Shown: piece after piece, positions 56,376 to 64,000 of the stretch
Layout: every line of letters begins with the position of its first letter
How positions within the stretch are numbered: position 1 is the stretch's first letter
From: Catonia carolina
Lineage: Eukaryota > Arthropoda > Insecta > Hemiptera > Achilidae
NCBI GenBank assembly: GCA_035578175.1
Contig: JAQMRL010000012.1
Location: forward strand, 24,605,460-24,669,459
DNA length: 64,000 bases
Reading direction: 5' to 3'
Position numbers and translations under genes: made by a program
The notes under the pieces: model-generated
The model's input: only the letters and a program-made list of their open reading frames with translations
What the model was told of the DNA's origin: nothing
Databases searched by the model: none

Positions 56376-56910
56376 AATTATATACACTTTTGTCGTAAAA
56401 TGCATACTAAGGCCGAAATCTTAAAAAAATCGATTTTTCACACGTTTTCGTGAGAAAAAAAAACAGAAAATCGCTAATTACCGCTAAACTAAGCGTTTTA
56501 CAAAAAAAAGCTTGAAATAAAAGTTGTAGGTTTTTAAATTCTCTACAACTTTTATTATATAACATTTTACGCTAAAATGCATATTAAAGCCGCAATCTTA
56601 AAAAGAAAATGTTTTTACGTGAAAACAGCCTTTCCAGAATTTCAGCAAACATGGCGCCTACCCTATCTTGTAGAGAATAAAAAGTTTAGTAAATGAGGCG
56701 ATTTTAAAAAAAATCGTAAGACCAGTTTTTGAGAAAATCGCAAAAAAGTGAAAAATTACACGAATAAACTACTACTTCCGGTTGACCGATTTTGATGAAA
56801 ATGTTCGTGTCGGGTCCGGTAGTGGTATGTAACTTAAGTTTCAAGTTTCAAGTCCGTACGATGTTCCGTTCTTGAGATATTCTGTTTACACACACACACA
56901 CGCGCGCGCG

Positions 56911-56957
<47 letters not shown>

Positions 56958-57095
56958 CAATCGCTAAAAACATGTTTTTTGGGTTCAGGGGGTCTGAAAA
57001 CGTATAGATCCGGTGAAAACTCGATTTCGAAAAATCGACATGAAAACAATACTTTCCTTCCTATAATATTCATATAGGCAAGAGAAAGTAAAAAA
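56376..57095 (+). repeat. DR1 copy, right part
   Basis: Contains gtcgtaaaatgcatactaag, ttaccgctaaactaagcg, catggcgcctaccctatctt, acttccggttgaccgatttt and the terminal ataggcaagagaaag. It includes a long (CA)(CG)(CA) microsatellite at 56888-56955. Confidence 0.88.
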
Positions 57096-57635
57096 CAACT
57101 GAAAATAAACGGATATGATCGTATTGTTATTGCAGAAGAAAAACAAAATGTTGAAAAAGCAAATGTTGGGCACTATTCGGCGCATCTGATTTATAATCCT
57201 CTGTTAGTTGGGGATGATCTGGCTCGGTCATTAATGTGTCTTACCTACACGCACTATTATAGATGAAGTATGTTTACTCGACATATCTTTCTTACGATTA
57301 ACCGAGTATACATAAACTAGATATTTAAATAAGATACAATAAAAGCAAACTAGACACGTACGGTGACTGAATGATGGAAATTTTTTGATATTTTGTGTGT
57401 TACACCGACTGTACTTTACAGGATCTGCGGGGAATGCATTAATTGCGCATGCGTGAACCAGTGCTCAATTTATCTTGCCAGTATTCTATTAGTTCCAATG
57501 TAGTCGAAATGTAATATTATTTGATCAGAAGGAATGGGAAGGGTGTGAGAATTGAATACTCAAATACTGCAATAAGTTTCAAAAATTTTAAAAATTCCTT
57601 TATTAAAAAAATAATCATAATATTTTTCGTCAATA
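57096..57635. other. No gene recognised
   Basis: Between two DR1 copies. No motif or bounded repeat. Confidence 0.4.
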
Positions 57636-57915
57636 AAAAAATCTGGTGTGAAACAATGTATAACGAGTAAACAATATAAAATTAAAAGGAAACTTATTTT
57701 TATCACCACTTAATGCTGCTAGATAAAAATCAACCGCTGTTCAACTTTATTTCTGATGAGAAAAATCACTAATTAACGTTAAGCTAAGCTCTGTAGAAAA
57801 AATATCCTAAAATTAAAATTGTAGGTTATTTAATTTTCCATAACTATTAAAACATACACTTTTATTAAAAAATATATATAAAGGCTGCAATCTTTAAAAT
57901 ATAATCCATATTAAT
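57636..57915 (+). repeat. DR1 fragment (left part)
   Basis: aaatctggtgtgaaacaatg, then tcactaattaacgttaagct and taaaggctgcaatcttta. It faces the next copy in inverse orientation. Confidence 0.75.
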
Positions 57916-58028
57916 TTATTAATGATATTAATATATGGAATATATAATAAGTGTTGATCATTTTCCCACGGTCCAATTGAAATAGTTTAAATTTTATGTC
58001 TGTTTAAGTGTTTTCAAAATTCCTATAT

Positions 58029-58161
58029 TACTTTGCCCTCGTAGATGAATAGGGAAGGATAGTATTGATTCATGTCGATTTTTTGAAGTCAGGTTTTCAC
58101 CGGAAAAACACTTTTTCATATTCCCAGAACCGATACAACTTGATTTTACCGATTGGTGTGT

Positions 58162-58204
<43 letters not shown>

Positions 58205-59008
58205 TGTCTGTGTGTGTGTGTGTGTGTATTTCTATGTGAAATATATCTAAAAAAAAAAAAATTTGTACGAAACTAAAAATTGAAACTTTTAAGTTGAATA
58301 CTATGAGTAGTTTATTCGTGTAATTTTTCACTTATTTTCAAGTTTTTAAAATAACGGCTTACATGATTTTGTTATAAATTGCCTCATTCAGTACATTTTT
58401 TGTACTCTAAAAGCGAAAGTATAGAGAATGTCTACTGAAATCCGTGGAGGGGCTGTGTTGTCGATATAAATGACTTTTCTTTTTAAAATTGCAACATATT
58501 AACATGAATTTTTGAGCAAAACCATATACAATTAAAACTGTAGAAAATTAAAAACCTAAAACTTTTCAAAAAGTTGTTTCTACAACGGTTAGTTCAGCGT
58601 CAATTAGTGATTTTCCGTATTTTGCTTTCTAAAATCTGTAAAAAAAGGATTTTTTATTATTGCACCTTATTATAAATTTTAGAGCAAGAGCGTATATAAT
58701 TACATTTATGGAAAATTAAAAAATATACGACTTTTATTTCACGAAATTTTTGTACAGAGCTTACAACGAGTTTAACGTTTTAGTTTAAACGTTAAAGTTC
58801 TATACTTACAGAGTTTAATGTCATTTAAGTAATTTTCCGTATTTTTAAAACGAGGAGTAGTTGAATTACATTAAGCGTCATTCACTCATTAATAAAAGGT
58901 ACTAGGTTGTTTTTAATTTTACATTGTTTACTCATCATTAATCATAGGTTATTTTTTTCAGTATTTATATTGAAAAGAGAAAGTCGCGTGAATGTTTCAC
59001 ACCAGGTG
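58029..59008 (-). repeat. DR1 copy, near complete
   Basis: Runs from actttgccctcg to the terminus gaaagtcgcgtgaatgtttc + acaccagg. It includes a (GT)n microsatellite at 58152-58228 in the standard position. At about 980 bases it is one of the least interrupted copies here. Confidence 0.85.
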
Positions 59009-59470
59009 TTTAGTGTAAATGTTACACGTTTGTTTTAGTTTTTGATCGCAATTTATTCTGCCAGTCTTGTAGTCGTATTCAGACGTTGTAAACGTTCAGA
59101 CGGTGTTAGATCTTCGTTGATTGAAAAGAAGTGTTGCCTGCTAACTGGCTCTAGTAGTTTCCTTCAGTAGGTAAATTGCTGTATCGTTGCTGTTTAACCT
59201 AGACAGAAATGGAGTAAGAACACCACTCTTTGAATTTTTTTCCATTGTACATGTTACATTAAGTTCAAGTAAAAAAAATAATTGTGGAATACAAGTACAA
59301 AAATCATTCCACATTGTGACACTGTCACTGTCACATATCTGCATCTTCATAGAAACAATATATATGTCCACTAAAAGAAAACCACTGGATTTAAATTTTC
59401 TTAAAATTTATTGCCATTTGGACAGTAACAATTTTTACTACCAAAGTGAAACAAAGTAAATCTGTATAAA
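59009..59470. other. No gene recognised
   Basis: Two opposite open frames (59187-59459 and 59371-59141) overlap without motifs. Neither is convincing. Confidence 0.4.
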
Positions 59471-59635
59471 TGGCCGCCTCCGAAGCGTAGTGATTAGCGC
59501 GCTAGCCTATACCGCCAGGTTCGACTCCCGGCTTGAAACAGAAATTCTCACAAGTCAAAATCCCCTGTTCCAGTTAAATAACCTACCGCAGTCACTGATT
59601 ACCAAGCTGTTGATGCGATTTTAAATATACTAAAA
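59471..59635 (+). mobile_element. tRNA-derived SINE
   Basis: tggccgcctccgaagcgtag, tgattagcgcgctagcct (A box), aggttcgactcccggc (B box), then the family body tcactgattaccaagctgtt ending in an A-rich tail. Same family as 28131-28310 and 40991-41160, in the opposite orientation. Confidence 0.8.
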
Positions 59636-60639
59636 AAAATATTACAGTCAATCAATTCTAAAACACATTTGAACATTAATGAAATATAACTTTCGGATAT
59701 TTCTTTGAAATCCAACAAGAATTTTTTAAAGATATTTAAGTCAAAATAAAAACATTCATAAACATGCAAAGTAACCCTGGTACGTTACCAACTAATTCAT
59801 ATTTGGAGATTTTAACTTAAAGTCGGTATACTAAGAAATTTCAGATTTCAGAGTTAGATATTATGTTATTGGATGATGAGTAAAAGTGGTATGGGGACCT
59901 TTGTTGTTTGGGGCCCTGATAAGGCCTGTTTAAACGGTGGTAGTCTAGGCGGGAAGAGTCGGTCGTAATCAACGTGACCGTCGAGGAGGTGGGCAACAAG
60001 ATGTCTTGTCCTCAAGCACAGATGTTATCTTCTTCCTTCGCAGTAGTGCGTCGATGGCTGCTTCGTCAGGACCCGGTGGGCGAAACGCTTGGTTGAGTGA
60101 CAGCTGTCATCAACGCACGCAGCAGCGGGTGATACGCTGTCTACAAAGGGTCTTCGTCGGAGACCGGTAGTCGTATGCCGATGGTCGATATTTATGGTCA
60201 AACTGTAGAGTGGAATAGATTGACGATTTGGCTTATTAAAGCGCTCTTTTATAGGAACCAGAAGGGCGGTTAAGCCATTTTTAGTTCCAACAAAGATCTG
60301 CTAGCCTTGTCGGAAGTACTGTCGGCTTCTCACTGTCGGTATGTCGGAAGTTTTGTCGGCCAGGAACACACTACTGAATCAAAGGGGGCACGACAAATAA
60401 TTTTCCCGAATTACGTAACGAATTAAACATTACATTTTTGTAATTGTGTGCTACTATAAGTGAGTAATTAATTATTTATTTGCTCGTAAATGGTAGTATT
60501 TTATTTATTTAGTTACGTTTATGTTAAGTCGTTACGTCATAAACCATTATGTAATCAATTTTGTCAATTATTACGTAAAAAAAAATATATTGTAATTTAA
60601 TTTTAATGGGGTTTCAAAAAAGACGCAGCCATAACATTA
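59636..60639. other. Includes a GC-rich island (59930-60400); no gene recognised
   Basis: Mostly AT-rich, but about 470 bases are clearly richer in G and C, with repeated tgtcgg words near 60320-60360 (tgtcggaag twice). No frame longer than about 35 codons shows motifs. It may be a foreign insert such as an LTR or transposon end. Confidence 0.4.
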
Positions 60640-60930
60640 AGAAGATAGAAATAACGCGTAGGTAAATTTCATGTCTTCTAACATGTCAGTTGCCAATGTA
60701 TTCAATGTTGACAGATTTTAAGAATTGAAATTTCCATCTTGTGCACTGGTGCAATTCCAGTATTTGTCTCTATTGTGTCAACGATGACATTTTCCAAAGA
60801 AGAACGTGTGTTTATTTTTGAGATTTACTTCGCTTATAAATCTTACTAACGGGTAAAAGAGTAGTTTCAGTTAACTTTACCCATTTCTACTCTAATTGTA
60901 CTACTCAACTAGTGTGTCAATAAATATACT
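60640..60930 (+). pseudogene. 5' fragment of the element seen at 43905-44800
   Basis: Shares the 5' non-coding part (agatagaaataacgcgtagg, ttcaatgttgacag) and the start M-T-F-S-K-E-E-R-V-F-I-F-E-I-Y-F-A-Y-K-S-Y-stop at 60784. It breaks off soon after. Confidence 0.7.
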
Positions 60931-61201
60931 TTATAAGTTAAGAAGTAAGTTCTGAAATTTATAAATTACCAAACCCTGAAAGAACCTAAATATATGTTGC
61001 AATATTTTACCACATTTTGAACTGCAATTTAATAAAATTACTTGGTAATTTGTATGAAATTTCTTCGGGACTACTAATTTGTTTTACAGACTTCTGTAAA
61101 TTTTAAAAAACTGAAAACTGATTGTGACGTTAGACGTTAAAAAAGTTCACATGTTTTGGAACTCAGTTTTGATAGATTTTAAATTCAGCTGTTTACGAAT
61201 C
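60931..61201. other. No gene recognised
   Basis: AT-rich spacer. Confidence 0.35.
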
Positions 61202-61905
61202 GCTTTCTCTTACCGTGTGGAATATATTCAAAGAAGAAAAGTATTATTTTCATGACGATTTTTCAAAATCGTTTACATGTTTTCAGGCCCCCTGGAACCC
61301 AGAAAACATATTTTTAGCAATTGGTCCGTGTTTGAACAATATATCTCAAAAACGGAATATTGTACAAAATTTTTAAAACTCAGGACTTAAGTTAGGTAGC
61401 GTAGAAGAACTAACCCAAACATACTCATAAAAATCGAAAAAGGAAAGTAATTTTACTCCTTTGGTTTTACACTTTTTTCAATTTTGTTAAAAACGTCCAG
61501 ATTTTAATTATTTATAACAGCTATTATTTTAACAGTTTTTAAATAATAATAGCCTTATTTACTTCATTTTAATATTTAACCAGATAGAGCAAGCGCCACG
61601 ACTGTTAAAATTCTTGGAAGGCTGTGCTTTCTTGTTAAAACATGGGTTGTAAAGATTACAGAATTAAGATGCGTTTTAGGACATAAGCGTATATAATTAC
61701 AACGGAAAAATATAAGTAAATAGAAAAGTAAATCAGTTGTGAAATTTTTCACTATTTTGCGATTTTTCTCAGGTAAATCCCAACGATTCAAAAAAAATAT
61801 CTCCAAATTTCCATTTTTTATGCTCTGTAAGATAGAATGAAAGATATACAATTTATAAAAGACTGTGCTCTCGTGATAAAATAAGTGTTTTTAAGATTGC
61901 AACCT
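61202..61905 (-). repeat. DR1 copy
   Basis: Starts with cgctttctcttaccg, contains ggccccctggaacccagaaa and ttagcaattggtccgtgttt. It has no GT expansion and ends near aagattgcaacctta. Confidence 0.75.
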
Positions 61906-62619
61906 TAACCCTTTCTTCTCCATTGACTCCATTCGGAATCATTGGCTTCCTAGCTGTATATTTGGTTTTACAAAAGCCATATGAGTTCATTTGGAGTCGT
62001 AGACATTAGTTACAGGTTTTGTCTACAGAATGCAGAGTCGCTTTATTCATTAACTTGATCTTTAGTGAACTGCAGATCACATGTGAATTTTGCTTACAAG
62101 TTCTGTACAGTGTTCATTGTTTACGAATCTCAGCCTCTTATAATTTAAGGCAAGGATTAAATAATGAATAACTAAAATTAGTGTTAACTCAGTATTATAG
62201 TTCATTAATACAATAACATTTTTAGATTGGTTTTGTGTTTATGGTATTTTTATAATCAAGTAAATAAATCATGATTCCATTTGTACTGATTGGGACAAAT
62301 AATGCAAGTATTACCCATCAATGTTAAGAAAGTGCAGTGAACGCACAGAGTTTGGTTAGGTTGGATAGTAATGTACGCTTGAATTCACGTACGCACGCTT
62401 GCATTCACAAACACACTACAGTCGTGAACGCTTGTGTAGCGACTAGTCTTGTTCCGTTTTACCGATTGTTTGTAACCGTTATTGGAGTTATCAGTCCAAC
62501 TACAACCACTTACGTGAGTCGAGTGAATATACGACTCATCTGAAAATATAATAGGCCTTCCTACTTATCTGTAAATTTTAATTTGCTTTAAATAATTGAA
62601 AAGTTTGAAACGTATATTT
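61906..62619. other. No gene recognised
   Basis: The open frame 62337-62543 has no motif. Words such as acgcttg/cgtacgcac recur at about 62380-62440. Confidence 0.35.
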
Positions 62620-63020
62620 TTTTTCGACTAAATTCTTTCTGTTATTTTCATTCTTTTTTCACCTAAAATCCATATTCCTTAAAATTTTCCGTAACGTTTC
62701 GTGCATGCAATTTATCAGAAGATCTGGGTGGTTTAAGACTGCTGATAAAGTTTTTAATGTTGGAAAGGTTTTATGTTCTATGTGGAAATTGTACACAATA
62801 CTTCTCAACGCGCACCTTTCAAAGTTATCAATATTAACTTTTTTCTGCAATCTCTTGTGAGATTTTCGGCGTACTGAAATTTTAACCCAATTTATTTACT
62901 TCTGTTATAATTTTTCGCACCGTATGGACGAACATGCCGCAAAGGTCAGCCACACGAGCTTAAATTTCTAACCGTAACATTTCTGAATTTTCTTCAGTAA
63001 TCGTTTTGCATACATTAATA
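62620..63020 (-). pseudogene. DDE transposase N-terminal (HTH) relic
   Basis: The minus strand reads V-A-D-L-C-G-M-F-V-H-T-V-R-K-I-I, then in another frame N-F-E-R-C-A-L-R-S-I-V-Y-N-F, F-P-T-L-K-T-L and L-R-K-I-L-R-N-M-D-F-R-stop. This order (HTH, DxFxxCAxRxxV, PTLxxL, LRxxLxxxGFR) is the N-terminal half of a common insect IS630/Tc1-superfamily transposase. The catalytic half is absent. Confidence 0.65.
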
Positions 63021-63082
63021 ATTACACATTTAGTTTAGCTTTTTAAAGCCACTCCACATCCTAACTTGCAGTTCTGAGGCAT

Positions 63083-63270
63083 TGCGAATACTATTTAAAA
63101 ACATCGAAGAGTATTGAAAAATACTGTTTAAGAATCGGAGAAAAGTATTGCAAAATACTGTTTAAGAATCGGCGAAAAGTATTGCAAAATACTGTTTAAG
63201 AATCGGTGAAGAGTATTGAAAAATACTGGTTAAGAATCAGCACAGAGTATTGAAAAATACTGTTTATGAA
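63083..63270. repeat. 34-bp minisatellite with palindromic core
   Basis: gtattg recurs at 63111, 63145, 63179, 63213 and 63247, exactly 34 bases apart, with a degenerate unit before. Each unit contains agtattg.aaaatact, a 6-base inverted repeat with a 4-base loop. Confidence 0.92.
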
Positions 63271-63469
63271 AACTGTCGAAACGTAGATCACAACACAAGT
63301 AAACTGAGTGAATGCACAGAGCGACTGGTTTCTTTTCCATCCAAGTAGGGGAGGCTGCGCGCCGGAGACCCAACATCCTTTTCATTATACTATAAGCTAG
63401 GCCATTAACACGTAAAATGAACTACTGCACATGATGTGATCACCCTTTCTAAACATTAATAGGTAATTA

Positions 63470-64000
63470 CGAGGTGTGTTCAAAAAGTAACGGTAATTTT
63501 TAAATTTCGCGGGTTTGGATAGTCCGATTGTAAAAATTTTTTTTTAATTATTTTGGTACACATGCCCCTAACGTACGATAAAATTTTCAATAATATTCAT
63601 TGCTTAGTTCTTAAGTGGAAGCCGCTAAGGTTAGACATGTTTTTCGAGCACGGCTACTTTTGTTTGTTAAAAAAAATGGATCAAAGAATTTGTATTAAAT
63701 TTTGCGTGAAAAATGAAATAGTGTGAAATTTTAACAAAGGCATATGGTGAGTCTGCTATGAGTCAAACAAGGATTTACGAGTGGTATAAGCGTTTCCAAG
63801 ATGGCCGCGAAAACGTTGAAGATGACGAACGACCCGGACGTCCAAGCACATCAACAACCGATGAAAACGTGAAAAAGTGAAAGAAATGGTTATGAACGAT
63901 CGCCGAATCACAATCAGAGAAGTCAGTGATGATGTTGGCATATCGATTGGCTCATGCCATGACATTTTTTTGGATGTTTTGGGTATGAAACGTGTGGCAG
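63470..64000 (+). mobile_element. Mariner element, 5' part, cut by the window end
   Basis: The terminal sequence cgaggtgtgttcaaaaagta follows TA at 63468-63469. The coding part begins M-D-Q-R-I-C-I-K-F-C-V-K-N-E-I at 63676 and stops at 63724. It continues in other frames with A-Y-G-E-S-A-M-S-Q-T-R-I-Y-E-W-Y-K-R-F, R-P-G-R-P-S-T-S and R-R-I-T-I-R-E-V-S-D-D-V-G-I-S-I-G-S. These are the two helix-turn-helix regions and the linker of a mariner transposase. At least two frameshifts; the catalytic domain lies beyond the window. Confidence 0.85.

Noticed and set aside
56888..58228. GT/CA/CG runs as stand-alone Z-DNA regulatory elements
   Set aside because: They sit at the constant microsatellite position of DR1 copies, so they are explained by the repeat.
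62337..62543. 68-codon frame as a small gene
   Set aside because: No recognisable motif or splice context; repetitive wording in its DNA.

Overview
The window is animal nuclear DNA, most likely from a hexapod with a large, AT-rich, transposon-rich genome. The evidence is the transposon content: mariner/Tc1, Tigger/pogo, PIF/Harbinger, jockey-like and RTE-like elements, and tRNA-derived SINEs. No ribosomal, mitochondrial, bacterial or CRISPR signal was seen. I cannot name the species from sequence alone.

Region 1-13.8 kb: an AT-rich 3' flank, then one uninterrupted 12.1-kb minus-strand reading frame (4034 codons, 13814 down to 1710). It encodes a Ser/Lys-rich, low-complexity protein built from nested internal duplications. 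It carries eleven R-x-K-R proprotein-convertase-type sites and no N-terminal signal peptide of its own. At 48148-47888, on the same strand and 34 kb upstream, lies a short frame with a clear signal peptide that ends at a strong splice donor in phase 0. The giant frame has a TTTCAG acceptor four codons after its first ATG, also in phase 0. My model is a two-exon (or few-exon) secreted giant polyprotein gene with a TE-filled intron of about 34 kb. This is inference until a transcript is found.

Region 13.8-47.9 kb (the proposed intron): a graveyard of mobile DNA. Prominent are a dispersed repeat family (here DR1) carrying a GT/AC microsatellite at a fixed internal site, a roughly 400-bp family (DR2), two foldback families, palindromic mariner derivatives, jockey-like retroelement relics, a nearly complete RTE-type pol gene (34975-37396) inserted with a 12-bp target duplication into an arm of a foldback element, SINEs, and decayed DDE transposases.

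Region 48-64 kb: the flank upstream of the proposed promoter. It holds a Tigger/pogo relic, a PIF/Harbinger derivative with TAA target duplications, more DR1 copies, an unclassified 1.9-kb insertion, a SINE, a 34-bp minisatellite with a palindromic core, and a mariner cut by the window edge.

The only likely host gene is the giant secreted protein and its candidate signal exon. Its architecture (poly-Ser runs, basic convertase sites followed by acidic residues, repeated C-S-x-C modules, Gly/Tyr and Arg-Gly-Tyr-Asp repeats) resembles secreted adhesive, silk-like or mineral-binding proteins in style, but I recognise no specific family.
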